Shown: positions 1 to 7,314, counted from the first letter of the stretch. The stretch is DNA of 8,181 nt from Pseudomonadota bacterium (GCA_003242425.1 QGUL01000064.1:1-8181), one strand, 5' to 3'. Notes: generated from the sequence alone by a model not told the origin. Numbers and translations: made by a program.

Positions 1-1082
1 GTGTAGAACACCGTGACCTTGTGATCCTGGATCAGCTTCCAGAACCGTCCGGCGTCGGGATAGGTCGGCACGCCCTCGAACATCACCTGCGTGGCACCGA
101 CGGCCAGCGGACCGTAGGCGACGTAGCTGTGGCCCGTCACCCAGCCGACGTCCGCCGTGCACCAGAAGATGTCGCTCGGCTTGGAGTCGAACACCCACTT
201 CATGGTGAGTACGGCCTGCAGCAGATAGCCGCCGGTCGAATGCTGGATGCCCTTCGGTTTGCCGGTGGAACCGGAGGTGTAGAGGATGAAGAGCGGATGC
301 TCGGCGTTGACCCAGGTGGGCTCGCACTGGTCGGACTGGCCCTCCAGGACGTCGTGCCACCATACGTCGCGCGGCGCCTGCATCGCGACCTGCGAGCCCG
401 TGCGGCGGTAGACGATGACGTTGCGCACCGCCTCGCAACCGCCCATGGACAGGGCCTCGTCCACGGCCGGCTTGAGCGGGATCTCCCTGCCGCCGCGCAA
501 CTGGCCGTCCGCGGTGACGACGATGCTCGCGCCGGCATCCACGATGCGTTCGTGCACGCTCTTGGCCGAGAAGCCGCCGAACACCACCGAATGGGTGGCG
601 CCGATGCGCGCGCAAGCCTGCATGGCCACCACCACCTCGATGGACATGGGCATGTAGATCAGCACGCGGTCGCCGGGCTTCACGCCGTAGGCCTTGAGCG
701 CGTTGGCGAAGCGGCAGACGTAACGATAGAGCTCGCGGTAGGTGATGCGCGAGACCTTGCCGTCGTCGGTCTCGAAGATGATCGCGGTCTTGTCCGGCTG
801 CGTCTCCAGGTGACGGTCCAGGCAGTTGTAGGAGGCGTTCAGTTCGCCGTCGTAGAACCACTTGTAGAAGGGCGGATTGCTTTCGTCGAGCACCTGGGTA
901 AAGGGCTTCTTCCAGAGCAGGTTCTCGCGCGCCATGCGTGCCCAGAAGCCCAGGTAATCGCGCTCCGCTTCCTCGCACAGCGCCTGGTAGGCCTCCATCC
1001 CCGGGACGTTGGCCTGCCTGGCCAGCTCCGCGGGCGGCGGGAACAGCCGCTCCTCGTTCAGGACCGATTGGATGACCGACAT
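1..1082 (-). CDS. acs: Acetyl-CoA synthetase (acetate-CoA ligase), N-terminal part, cut by window edge
   Basis: Acs activates acetate with ATP to acetyl-AMP and transfers the acetyl group to CoA in the cytoplasm, feeding acetate into the TCA cycle. The first 360 codons are present; the E. coli enzyme has about 652 residues, so the C-terminal lid domain with the catalytic, acetylatable lysine lies beyond the left edge. The fragment starts [17 protein letters not shown] and carries the Acs N-terminal region ([31 protein letters not shown]), then [12 protein letters not shown], and the adenylate-forming P-loop [11 protein letters not shown] beginning at residue 268, close to its place in E. coli Acs. 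The ATG at 1082 is supported by a strong GAGGAGG Shine-Dalgarno seven bases upstream. The gene is divergent from the UPF0114 gene. The family is certain; acetate rather than propionate preference is inferred from overall similarity to Acs. Confidence 0.95.
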   Translation of the reverse strand, partial: MSVIQSVLNEERLFPPPAELARQANVPGMEAYQALCEEAERDYLGFWARMARENLLWKKPFTQVLDESNPPFYKWFYDGELNASYNCLDRHLETQPDKTAIIFETDDGKVSRITYRELYRYVCRFANALKAYGVKPGDRVLIYMPMSIEVVVAMQACARIGATHSVVFGGFSAKSVHERIVDAGASIVVTADGQLRGGREIPLKPAVDEALSMGGCEAVRNVIVYRRTGSQVAMQAPRDVWWHDVLEGQSDQCEPTWVNAEHPLFILYTSGSTGKPKGIQHSTGGYLLQAVLTMKWVFDSKPSDIFWCTADVGWVTGHSYVAYGPLAVGATQVMFEGVPTYPDAGRFWKLIQDHKVTVFY

Positions 1083-1137
1083 AGATCTGCCTCCTCGATG
1101 TGGACGTGCCGGACGTCGTTTGTAATGGCAATACGGG

Positions 1138-1143
1138 ATTTTA
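1138..1143 (-). promoter_or_regulatory. Putative -10 box for acs
   Basis: The minus strand reads TAAAAT here, followed by CCCG. It would place the transcription start near 1131 and leave a leader of about 49 bases containing the acs ribosome-binding site. No convincing -35 hexamer is found 16-18 bases upstream, so the promoter may be weak or activator-dependent. That would fit acetate-regulated acs genes elsewhere, but no activator site was recognised. Confidence 0.4.
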
Positions 1144-1207
1144 GGGGAGTGTCCGGCCAATGACCGAATGGAAGCACCAAATGCGCCGGCTGTAAACGTG
1201 CGCCGTC

Positions 1208-1227
1208 AAAGGGGCGCCGCCCCCTTT
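1208..1227. repeat. Inverted repeat in the acs/UPF0114 divergent spacer
   Basis: AAAGGGG (1208-1214) and CCCCTTT (1221-1227) form a perfect 7-bp stem with a 6-base loop CGCCGC. It lies between the two putative divergent -10 boxes (1138-1143 and 1269-1274), where no gene ends. It could be a protein-binding dyad or a terminator-like insulator; the plus strand has only one further T after the stem. The rest of the spacer (1083-1309) shows nothing else recognisable. Confidence 0.35.
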
Positions 1228-1268
1228 TCCGGTCCCGGTCCGTCCTCGCGCCGGCACAGGCATGCCGC

Positions 1269-1274
1269 TAAAAT
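1269..1274 (+). promoter_or_regulatory. Putative -10 box for the UPF0114 gene
   Basis: TAAAAT followed by CGCGCC resembles the -10 region common in GC-rich betaproteobacterial promoters. A start near 1281 would give a leader of about 29 bases before the ATG at 1310. The region 17 bases upstream is GC-rich with no -35 match. If correct, it excludes the more upstream in-frame ATG at 1262. Confidence 0.4.
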
Positions 1275-1309
1275 CGCGCCCCGTTTCGCAATTTCCCATA
1301 ACGACAACG

Positions 1310-1852
1310 ATGGCATCCTCCCCCGCTTCCGCCGCCGGCACGGGCCGGCTCAAGCCCATCCCGACGCTCATTTTCGCCAGCCGCTGGCTGCAACTGCCCC
1401 TCTACCTCGGGCTCATCGTGGCCCAGGGCGTCTACGTGGTGCAATTCTGGCGCGAGCTCGTACATCTGCTCGAGCTGTTCGCCAACGGCTCGGTGAGCGA
1501 AACCGAGATCATGCTGATCGTGCTGTCGCTGATCGACGTGGTGATGATCGCCAACCTACTCATCATGGTGATCGTCGGCGGCTACGAGACCTTCGTCTCG
1601 CGCCTTTATCTGGAGGGGCATCCCGACCAGCCGGAATGGCTGTCGCACGTCAACGCCTCGGTGCTCAAGGTCAAGCTCGCGACGGCGATCATCGGCATCT
1701 CCTCGATCCACCTGCTGAAGACCTTCATCAACGCCCCGCAGCTCGAGGTGAAGACCATGATGTGGCAGACCATCATCCACATCACTTTCCTGGTCTCGGC
1801 CATCGCCATCGCCGCCACCGACCGGCTGCTGGCACCGAAGGGCGGCCATTGA
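1310..1852 (+). CDS. UPF0114 (YqhA/TIGR00645) family inner membrane protein
   Basis: This is a 180-residue integral membrane protein of the UPF0114 family; E. coli YqhA has 164 residues and its function is not established. Four hydrophobic segments are visible at about 27-47, 66-90, 121-141 and 151-170. Family-typical stretches include [13 protein letters not shown] near the first helix, [28 protein letters not shown] across helix two in two blocks, [13 protein letters not shown] in helix three and [10 protein letters not shown] in helix four. I chose the ATG at 1310 because it directly precedes the conserved part and lies just downstream of a TAAAAT box. An in-frame ATG at 1262 would add 16 unconserved residues and overlap that box. 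Neither start has a good Shine-Dalgarno. The gene is divergent from acs and convergent with the SET gene. The family is secure; the role, possibly transport or a channel, is unknown. Confidence 0.9.
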   Translation: MASSPASAAGTGRLKPIPTLIFASRWLQLPLYLGLIVAQGVYVVQFWRELVHLLELFANGSVSETEIMLIVLSLIDVVMIANLLIMVIVGGYETFVSRLYLEGHPDQPEWLSHVNASVLKVKLATAIIGISSIHLLKTFINAPQLEVKTMMWQTIIHITFLVSAIAIAATDRLLAPKGGH

Positions 1853-1870
1853 GCGTCAATTGAGGGCCAT

Positions 1871-1896
1871 AAAACGGGGCCTGACGGCCCCGTTTT
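1871..1896. terminator. Bidirectional intrinsic terminator between convergent genes
   Basis: AAAACGGGGCC (1871-1881) and GGCCCCGTTTT (1886-1896) form a perfect 11-bp stem with loop TGAC. On the plus strand it ends in TTTTT (1893-1897), 18 bases after the UPF0114 stop codon. On the minus strand the mirrored A-tract supplies four U residues, 31 bases downstream from the SET gene stop at 1902. The symmetric A/T tracts and placement between convergent genes suggest it serves both. Confidence 0.9.
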
Positions 1897-1901
1897 TCAT
1901 G

Positions 1902-2525
1902 TCAGCGCTTGGGCTGCAGGAGCGTGCCGCGGCAGGATTTCGCCCCGCAGTAGCAGGGCCAGCGTGCCTTGGCGGCCTTGGTATGCGGCTCGTCCAGGGT
2001 GATGCCGTAGTTGTAACCCAGTTCCTCGCCCGCCTTGATGTTGCGGATCGCCTCGATGTAGATGCGGCCGTCCTCCTCCACCGCCTCGCAGTTCGGCTCG
2101 CAGGAGTGGTTGATCCAGCGCGCGGCGTTGCCGCCCTGCCCGGCATCGATCACATGGTCGTCGTCGATCTCGAACAGGAAGGTGTGGGTCGGCTTGCCTT
2201 CCTCGTCGGGATAGAGCTCGCAGGCCAGTTCGTAGGTGATGCGCTTGCCCTTGTATTCGATGATACGCGTGCCCTTGGGGATGTCGACGGCGGCGAACAC
2301 GCCGCGGCCGTGGATCTTCGAGCGTCGCACCACGTAGAGCTTCCCGGGCTTCGCCTTCTTCGCGGCCTTTTTCGCCACAGCGGCCCCTCGCCTTCCCGCG
2401 CCGGCCTTGGCCGATGCGGAAGCGGCGGCCTTCGCCGCCTTGGCCGTCGAGGTGATGGAGCGCTTTTTCCTGGCAGTCTTGGCGGATCGTTTTGGAGTTG
2501 TAGAAGTGCGTGCTACACGAGGCAT
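1902..2525 (-). CDS. SET-domain protein-lysine methyltransferase with histone-H1-like N-terminal tail
   Basis: This 207-residue protein is predicted to transfer methyl groups from S-adenosylmethionine to lysine side chains of a protein. Residues 1-62 form a low-complexity tail with 20 Lys/Arg, 19 Ala and no Asp/Glu (for example KKAAKKAKPGK), like bacterial H1-type nucleoid proteins. Residues about 63-174 are a SET domain: GRGVFA at 73-78 (AdoMet-binding region), RWINHSCEPNC at 136-146, and EELGYNYG at 167-174, which corresponds to the usual ELxYDY and supplies the active-site tyrosine. CYCGAKSC at 191-198 is a post-SET CxCx4C motif; with Cys142 of NHSC it could hold one zinc, as in eukaryotic SUV39-type enzymes. 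The first 14 codons are less GC-rich at third positions than the rest. No strong Shine-Dalgarno is seen; the start rests on the promoter position and on GC-rich coding beginning just inside it. The substrate is unknown; the tail suggests DNA or nucleoid association. Confidence 0.9.
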   Translation of the reverse strand: MPRVARTSTTPKRSAKTARKKRSITSTAKAAKAAASASAKAGAGRRGAAVAKKAAKKAKPGKLYVVRRSKIHGRGVFAAVDIPKGTRIIEYKGKRITYELACELYPDEEGKPTHTFLFEIDDDHVIDAGQGGNAARWINHSCEPNCEAVEEDGRIYIEAIRNIKAGEELGYNYGITLDEPHTKAAKARWPCYCGAKSCRGTLLQPKR

Positions 2526-2542
2526 GTACCGCTTTCTGAACG

Positions 2543-2574
2543 CTGGGCAAAGCGCGCATTCTAAGCGAGCCCAG
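2543..2574. repeat. Inverted repeat centred near the SET-gene -10 box
   Basis: CTGGGC (2543-2548) and GCCCAG (2569-2574) are perfect inverted arms separated by 20 bases. The -10 box lies between them and the predicted transcription start lies just inside the promoter-distal arm. The spacing would suit a dimeric repressor, but six-base arms in GC-rich DNA can occur by chance. No T-tract follows, so it does not look like a fumC terminator. Confidence 0.3.
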
Positions 2575-2586
2575 CCCGGATTTCAG
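2558..2586 (-). promoter_or_regulatory. Sigma-70-type promoter of the SET gene
   Basis: On the minus strand, CTGAAA (2586-2581, four of six matches to TTGACA) is followed by an exact 17-base spacer and TAGAAT (2563-2558, five of six to TATAAT). Transcription would start near 2551, giving a leader of about 26 bases before the ATG at 2525. The -35 box overlaps the fumC stop codon, so the SET gene can be expressed independently of fumC. Confidence 0.65.
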
Positions 2587-3971
2587 CGTCTGCCCACCAT
2601 CTGCTCCGGACGCACCCAGCGGTCGAAGTCTTCCGCGCTCACGTAGCCCAGCGCGATTGCCGCTTCCCTGAGCGTGGTGCCTTCGCGATGCGCCTTCTTG
2701 GCGATCTCCGCCGCCTTGTCGTAACCGATGTGCGGATTAAGCGCGGTCACCAGCATGAGCGAGCGCCGCAGCAATTCCTCGATCCGCTCGCGGTTGGGCT
2801 GGATGCCGCGCGCGCAATGCGCGTCGAAACTGGCCGCGCCGTCGGCCAGCAGCCGCACGCTCTGCAGGAAGGCGTGGATGATGAGCGGTTTGTAGACGTT
2901 CAGCTCGAAATTGCCCTGCGAGCCGCCGAAGTTCACCGCGACGTCGTTGCCGAAGACCTGCGCGCAGGCCATGGTCAGCGCTTCCGACTGCGTTGGATTG
3001 ACCTTGCCCGGCATGATGGAACTGCCAGGCTCGTTCTCCGGGATGGAGAGCTCGCCCAACCCTGAACGCGGCCCCGACGCGAGCCAGCGCACGTCGTTGG
3101 CGATCTTGGTGAGCGAGGCGGCGAGCGTCTTCAATGCGCCATGCGCGTGCACCAGCGCGTCGTGCGCGGCCAGCGCCTCGAACTTGTTGGGCGCCGAGAC
3201 GAAAGGCAGCCCCATGAGCCGCGCGAGTTCCGCCGCCACGCGTTCGCCGAATTCCGGATGCGCGTTCAGACCCGTACCCACGGCCGTACCGCCCAGCGCG
3301 AGCTCGCAAAGATGCGGCAGCGCGTCGCGCACGTGCCGGATGCCGTGGTCGAGCTGCGCCACATAGCCGGAGAACTCCTGGCCGAGGGTGAGCGGCGTGG
3401 CGTCCTGCAAATGGGTGCGGCCGACCTTGACGATGTCGGCGAAGGCCTGCGCCTTCTCGTGCAGCGTGTTGCGCAGCCCTTCGATCGCCGGCAGCAGACG
3501 GCGTTCCAACTGCTCCACCGCCGCCACGTGCATCGCGGTCGGGAACACGTCGTTGGAGGACTGGCCGCGGTTGACGTCGTCGTTGGGATGGACTTTGCGC
3601 CCCTCGCCGCGCACGCCGCCCAGCAGTTCCGAGGCGCGATTGGCCAGCACCTCGTTCATGTTCATGTTGGTCTGCGTGCCCGAACCGGTCTGCCAGACCA
3701 CCAGCGGAAACTCGTCCGGATGCTTGCCGGCCAGCACTTCATCCGCCGCCGCGATGATGGCGTCCGCCTTCGCGGCGTCGAGCTGGCCCAGGTCGCGGTT
3801 GACCTGGGCGCAGGCGCGCTTGACCAGCGCCAGCGCGCGGATGAGCTCCGCCGGCATGCGCTCGCCGGAGATTTTGAAGTGCTGCAGCGAACGCTGCGTC
3901 TGCGCGCCCCACAGCCGTTCCGCGGGGACTTCGATCTCGCCGAAGGTGTCGCGTTCGATCCGGTACGCCAT
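2583..3971 (-). CDS. fumC: Class II fumarate hydratase (fumarase C)
   Basis: FumC reversibly hydrates fumarate to L-malate in the TCA cycle. It is the iron-free, homotetrameric cytoplasmic fumarase. The product has 462 residues (E. coli FumC 467). Visible family motifs are [13 protein letters not shown] at 97-109, SSNDVFPT at 138-145, [11 protein letters not shown] with the catalytic His187, and the superfamily signature [10 protein letters not shown] at 316-325 with the catalytic-loop Ser317. The ATG at 3971 ([16 protein letters not shown]) matches the family N-terminus and has GAGGAGG five bases upstream. The frame stays open upstream to an ATG at 4202, but that part overlaps the GlcG-like gene and is not conserved. 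The gap to the GlcG-like gene is 50 bases, consistent with co-transcription. Fumarase is preferred over aspartase or argininosuccinate lyase because of the motif set and length. Confidence 0.97.
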   Translation of the reverse strand: MAYRIERDTFGEIEVPAERLWGAQTQRSLQHFKISGERMPAELIRALALVKRACAQVNRDLGQLDAAKADAIIAAADEVLAGKHPDEFPLVVWQTGSGTQTNMNMNEVLANRASELLGGVRGEGRKVHPNDDVNRGQSSNDVFPTAMHVAAVEQLERRLLPAIEGLRNTLHEKAQAFADIVKVGRTHLQDATPLTLGQEFSGYVAQLDHGIRHVRDALPHLCELALGGTAVGTGLNAHPEFGERVAAELARLMGLPFVSAPNKFEALAAHDALVHAHGALKTLAASLTKIANDVRWLASGPRSGLGELSIPENEPGSSIMPGKVNPTQSEALTMACAQVFGNDVAVNFGGSQGNFELNVYKPLIIHAFLQSVRLLADGAASFDAHCARGIQPNRERIEELLRRSLMLVTALNPHIGYDKAAEIAKKAHREGTTLREAAIALGYVSAEDFDRWVRPEQMVGRR

Positions 3972-4021
3972 GGCAGCCTCCTCGTCGCGCACTTGCCCGG
4001 GCAGAGGCGAAAAGCGTGCCT

Positions 4022-4423
4022 TTAGCGCAGCAGCGTCTCGATGCCCGCCTTTGCGATCTGCTCGTCTTCGTGGGATTGCACGCCGGAGACGCCCACGCCG
4101 CCGATACAGAAGCCCTCGATGATGATCGGCAGCCCGCCCTGCAGCGGCAGCAGCGGCATGGCGATGGTCGCGAGGCGGCCGTTGCGGATGCGCTCCTCCC
4201 ACGTGTCGGTGGAGCGGCGCGTGGTCGCGGCGGTGCGCGCCTTCCGCAGCGCGATCTCCGCATTGGCGGGTGTCGCGCCGTCCATGCGCTGGAAGTACAG
4301 CAGATGACCGCCGTCGTCGACGATGGCGATGGCGACCTCCCAGTTGTTCTTGCGCGCCTCGGCTTCAGCCGCCGCGGCGACGCGGCGGCAGTCGTCGAGA
4401 GTGAGACAGGGACGTTGACGCAT
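4022..4423 (-). CDS. GlcG/HbpS family small protein (DUF336)
   Basis: This is a 133-residue protein of the GlcG/HbpS-like fold (E. coli GlcG about 134 residues). Family hallmarks are [17 protein letters not shown] at the N-terminus, [18 protein letters not shown] at about 35-52, ALRKARTAA around 58-66, GGLPI at 96-100 and GGVGVSGV at 108-115. Streptomyces HbpS binds haem and senses redox state with a two-component system, and the PduO C-terminal domain shares the fold. Most members, including GlcG, have no proven activity, so haem binding here is only possible. No signal peptide is seen, unlike secreted HbpS. The ATG at 4423 is chosen because GAGGAG lies six bases upstream; an ATG at 4468 would add 15 unconserved residues. 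The gene lies between zapE (60-base gap) and fumC (50-base gap) on the same strand, probably within one transcript. There is no glycolate-oxidation gene nearby to support the name glcG. Confidence 0.85.
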   Translation of the reverse strand: MRQRPCLTLDDCRRVAAAAEAEARKNNWEVAIAIVDDGGHLLYFQRMDGATPANAEIALRKARTAATTRRSTDTWEERIRNGRLATIAMPLLPLQGGLPIIIEGFCIGGVGVSGVQSHEDEQIAKAGIETLLR

Positions 4424-4483
4424 GACAGGCTCCTCGAAAGCTCGTTGCCGGTTCTTTCCCGCCGGCATGAAAGCGGACTTCAG

Positions 4484-5698
4484 CTAGGCCGCCGCCTCCG
4501 CAGCGACTTCGGGGTTGCGCCGCGCGGCGGCCAGGTATTCCTGCGACTGCATTTCGATCAGGCGGCTCGCGGTCCGGGCGAACTCGTTGGCGAACGGACC
4601 GTGCCGGTAGAGCTGCTCGGGCGGCACCGCGGCCGAGACGATCAGCTTCACCTTGCGGTCGTAGAAGATGTCCACCAGCCAGGTGAAACGGCGCGCCTTG
4701 TCGGCGTCGTCTTCGCTCAGTTGCGGGATGTTCGATACCAGCACGGTGTGGAAGCGCCGCGCGAGATCCAGATAATCGTTGTGCGAACGCGCACCGCCGC
4801 ACAGCACGTCGAATTCGAACCACACCACGCCGCCCGCGCGGCGCACGAAGGGGATCACGCGCCCCTCCACGTCCAGCTCGTGGTGCTCGTCCTTCACCTC
4901 CGCGATCTGATCGAAGGCGCGATGCAGGGCCGCGTCCGCCTCCGGCCCGAGCGGGCAGTGATAGACCTCCACCCCCTGCAGCGCGCGGCGGCGGTAGTCC
5001 ACGCCGCCGTCCACATGGACGATGTCCAGGCGTTCCTTGATGAGCGCGATGGTCGGCAGGAAACGCTCGCGCTGCAGGCCGTCGCGGTACAGGGCGTCGG
5101 GATGGTAGTTGGAGGTCATGCAGTAGACGACGCCCCGGTCCATGGTCTGCTCGAGCAGGCGGCCGAGGATCATGGCATCGGCGATGTCGTCCACATGGAA
5201 TTCGTCGAAGCAGATCAGCCGGTAGCGCCGCGCGATGCGCGCGGCGACTTCCGCGAGCGGATCCTCCTTGCCCTTGAGCGTTTCCATCTCGCGGTGCACG
5301 TCGCGCATGAAGTGGTGGAAGTGCACCCGCCGTTTGCGCTCTTCCGGCACCGTCAGATAGAAGGTGTCCATGAGCAGGCTCTTGCCGCGCCCCACCCCGC
5401 CCCAGAGGTAGACGCCGCGCGGCACCGCCGGTTGCAGCAAAAAACGCTTCCAGAGGTTGTTGCTGCGCGCCTGGTAGTCCACCCACTGTTCGTACATGCG
5501 CTGCAGGCGCTGCACGGCCGCGTATTGCGACTCGTCCGGCACGTAGCCGCGGCGGGCGAGGGTTTCGTGGAAATACTCGAGGACGTTCTGCGGCAGCCGG
5601 ACGGCCGGCTTGGTGTATTCCGCGGCGTCGAACACACTGCCGTCTCCGACCGGCGGAAGCGGCTCGTTGCGTTCGGCTTCGGGTTGGCGCTCTTGCAT
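4484..5698 (-). CDS. zapE: Cell division protein ZapE (AFG1-like P-loop ATPase)
   Basis: ZapE is a cytoplasmic ATPase that in E. coli acts at the Z-ring late in division and affects FtsZ polymer stability; mitochondrial AFG1/LACE1 proteins are homologues. The product has up to 404 residues (E. coli about 375). Seen are Walker A GGVGRGKS at 100-107, HFHHFMRDVH at 127-135, Walker B LICFDEF at 161-167, a sensor-1-like MTSN at 194-197, and the C-terminal AFG1 block FARTASRLIEMQSQEY near 373-388. The annotated ATG at 5698 has only a weak AGG upstream. A GTG at 5635 (residue 22) has GGAG eight bases upstream and would give 383 residues, nearer the family length, so the start is uncertain. Having zapE after sucAB-lpd is a known betaproteobacterial arrangement. 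The 143-base gap to lpd contains a likely terminator, so zapE may depend on readthrough or an unrecognised promoter. Confidence 0.95.
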   Translation of the reverse strand: MQERQPEAERNEPLPPVGDGSVFDAAEYTKPAVRLPQNVLEYFHETLARRGYVPDESQYAAVQRLQRMYEQWVDYQARSNNLWKRFLLQPAVPRGVYLWGGVGRGKSLLMDTFYLTVPEERKRRVHFHHFMRDVHREMETLKGKEDPLAEVAARIARRYRLICFDEFHVDDIADAMILGRLLEQTMDRGVVYCMTSNYHPDALYRDGLQRERFLPTIALIKERLDIVHVDGGVDYRRRALQGVEVYHCPLGPEADAALHRAFDQIAEVKDEHHELDVEGRVIPFVRRAGGVVWFEFDVLCGGARSHNDYLDLARRFHTVLVSNIPQLSEDDADKARRFTWLVDIFYDRKVKLIVSAAVPPEQLYRHGPFANEFARTASRLIEMQSQEYLAAARRNPEVAAEAAA

Positions 5699-5766
5699 GG
5701 ATGGCCTACAGGGCGGGACCCCCGAAGATTACCGCACATCCGGCCTCGCGCAGCGGTTTCCATGTC

Positions 5767-5790
5767 AAAAAGCCGTGCCGGACCGCACGG
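5767..5790 (-). terminator. Probable intrinsic terminator after lpd
   Basis: Read on the minus strand, CCGTGC (5790-5785), loop GGTCCG and GCACGG (5778-5773) form a perfect 6-bp, GC-rich stem followed by C and TTTTT (5771-5767). It begins about 50 bases after the lpd stop codon. The stem is short, so partial readthrough into zapE is plausible. The remainder of the 5699-5841 gap shows no convincing promoter. Confidence 0.55.
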
Positions 5791-5841
5791 ATCGTTTTCC
5801 CGGCTGACATCCGGAACGCCATTCCGACCTGCGCAAAAACC

Positions 5842-7263
5842 CTAGATGTTGAGCGCCCGTTTATCCACGGCAAGCGCCGCCTCGCGCATGGCCTCGGTGA
5901 GCGAGGGGTGGGCGTGCACGATGCGGGCGATATCCTCGGCGCAGGCGCGGAATTCCATCGCCACCACCGCCTCGGTGATCAGCTCGGAGGCATGGGTGTT
6001 GATGATGTGCACGCCCAGAATCTCGTCCGTGCGGGCGTGCGCGAGCATTTTCACGAACCCGCGCGCATCGCCCGCGCAAAGCGCCCGGCCGTTGACGGAG
6101 AAGGGGAACTGCCCCATGCGGTAGGGAATGCCCTCCTCCTTGAGCTGCTTTTCGGTTCTGCCGACCCAGGCGATCTCGGGTGTGGTGTAGATCACCCAGG
6201 GAATGGTGTCGAGGTTGACGTGCGCCTTCTGGCCGGCGATGAGCTCGGCCACCATCACGCCCTCTTCCTCGCCCTTGTGCGCGAGCATCGGCCCGCGCAC
6301 CACATCGCCGATCGCGAACAGGTTCGGCAGCGAGGTGCGGCAATGGTCGTCCACTTCGATGAAGCCACGTTCGTCGAGTTTCAGGCCGACCGCTTCCGCG
6401 CCCAGCCCGTCGGTATTGGGCACGCGGCCGATGGCGACGATCAGCTTGTCGCACTCGAGCTTCTGCGCCTTGCCTTCCAGTTCGTAATGCACCGTGACGC
6501 CGCGCGCGTCCTGCTTCACCTCGCCGAGCTTCACGCCCAGGCGGATGTCCAGACCCTGTTCCTGGGTGAAGATCTTCCAGGCCTCGCGCGAGACGGCCTC
6601 GTCGGCTGCGGCGAGGAAGGTCGGCAGCGCTTCCAGCACCGTGACCGTGGCGCCGAGGCGCCGCCACACGCTGCCGAGCTCCAGCCCGATGACGCCGGCG
6701 CCGATGACGCCGAGCCGCTTCGGCACTTCCTTGAAATTGAGCGCGCCGACGTTGTCGCAGATCCGCTCGTTGTCGATCTCCACGCCGGGCAGGCTGCGGG
6801 GCTTGGAGCCGGTGGCCACCACGACGTATTTGGAGGTGACGGTCTGGCCGTCCACATCGACCAGCCAGCCCTGGTCGCCGCGCCCGACGAGACGCGCATG
6901 GCCTTTCAGCCAGCTCACCTTGTTCTTGCGGAAGAGATAGGCGATGCCGTCGGTCATTTTGGCGACGATGGCGTCCTTGCGGGCGATCATCTTCGGCACG
7001 TCCACCGTCGCGCCGTTCACCTTGATGCCGTGGCCGTCGAGATGCCGGACGAGGTGTTCGTATTCCTCCGAAGACTGCAGCAGCGCCTTGGAGGGAATAC
7101 AGCCCACGTTGAGGCAAGTGCCGCCCAGCACGTATTTGCCGTCGGCGTTCTTCCACTTCTCCACGCAGGCCGTTCGCATGCCGAGCTGCGCCGCCCGGAT
7201 CGCGCAGATGTAACCGGCCGGTCCGGAGCCGATGACGAGGACGTCGAAAGATTGATCGCTCAT
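5842..7263 (-). CDS. lpd: Dihydrolipoyl dehydrogenase (E3 of the 2-oxoglutarate dehydrogenase complex)
   Basis: E3 reoxidises dihydrolipoyl groups on E2 using FAD and a redox disulfide and passes electrons to NAD+. The product has 473 residues (E. coli Lpd 474). Motifs in order: FAD-binding GSGPAGY at 12-18, redox-active [13 protein letters not shown] with Cys50 and Cys55, NAD-binding [11 protein letters not shown] at 188-198, second FAD motif FAIGD at 316-320, and active-site HAHPSLTE at 450-457 with His452 and Glu457. All catalytic residues are present. The ATG at 7263 ([15 protein letters not shown]) fits the family N-terminus; upstream GGAG is 11 bases away, a slightly long spacing. The open frame upstream to 7575 is antisense-free but overlaps sucB and is not conserved. 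There is no N-terminal lipoyl domain, unlike some pyruvate-dehydrogenase E3 proteins. Its position right after sucB makes it the E3 of that operon, though it may also serve other complexes. Confidence 0.97.
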   Translation of the reverse strand: MSDQSFDVLVIGSGPAGYICAIRAAQLGMRTACVEKWKNADGKYVLGGTCLNVGCIPSKALLQSSEEYEHLVRHLDGHGIKVNGATVDVPKMIARKDAIVAKMTDGIAYLFRKNKVSWLKGHARLVGRGDQGWLVDVDGQTVTSKYVVVATGSKPRSLPGVEIDNERICDNVGALNFKEVPKRLGVIGAGVIGLELGSVWRRLGATVTVLEALPTFLAAADEAVSREAWKIFTQEQGLDIRLGVKLGEVKQDARGVTVHYELEGKAQKLECDKLIVAIGRVPNTDGLGAEAVGLKLDERGFIEVDDHCRTSLPNLFAIGDVVRGPMLAHKGEEEGVMVAELIAGQKAHVNLDTIPWVIYTTPEIAWVGRTEKQLKEEGIPYRMGQFPFSVNGRALCAGDARGFVKMLAHARTDEILGVHIINTHASELITEAVVAMEFRACAEDIARIVHAHPSLTEAMREAALAVDKRALNI

Positions 7264-7281
7264 GCCAGAGTCCACTCCACC

Positions 7282-7298
7282 GCCGTCTCGATGACGGC
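7282..7298. repeat. Small intercistronic hairpin upstream of lpd
   Basis: GCCGTC (7282-7287) and GACGGC (7293-7298) form a perfect 6-bp stem with a 5-base loop. In the sucB-lpd mRNA it lies immediately upstream of the GGTGGAG region that serves as the lpd ribosome-binding site, so it could affect lpd translation or transcript stability. No U-tract follows. Confidence 0.35.
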
Positions 7299-7314
7299 CT
7301 TGCTTGTTCTTCGG

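Noticed and set aside
1102..1116. Direct repeat of GGACGT in the acs leader (1102-1107 and 1111-1116)
   Set aside because: Two six-base copies in a GC-rich leader are too short to distinguish from chance, and no known regulator site is recognised.
21..1163. A 380-codon plus-strand frame opposite acs
   Set aside because: It is antisense to the acs coding region and runs through the acs start and leader; no family resemblance.
1897..2559. A 220-codon minus-strand frame overlapping the SET gene in another frame
   Set aside because: Its product is Arg/Gly/His-rich and unlike any family, while the overlapping frame encodes a full SET domain.
3141..4025. A 294-codon plus-strand frame opposite fumC
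   Set aside because: It is a codon shadow of fumC, rich in Arg, His and Val, with no motif.
4447..4466. GCCGG/CCGGC inverted repeat between zapE and the GlcG-like gene
   Set aside because: A 5-bp stem with a 10-base loop and no T-tract is too weak to call a terminator.
5736..5772. TTGACA on the minus strand in the lpd-zapE gap as a zapE -35 box
   Set aside because: The nearest -10-like sequence, TAATCT, is 31 bases away, far from the usual 16-18; the TTGACA is largely part of the terminator T-tract.
4016..5845. A 609-codon open frame on the plus strand, opposite zapE and the GlcG-like gene
   Set aside because: It is antisense to two clear, motif-bearing genes; its His/Arg/Val-rich product matches no known family, and long antisense frames are expected in GC-rich DNA with G/C third positions.
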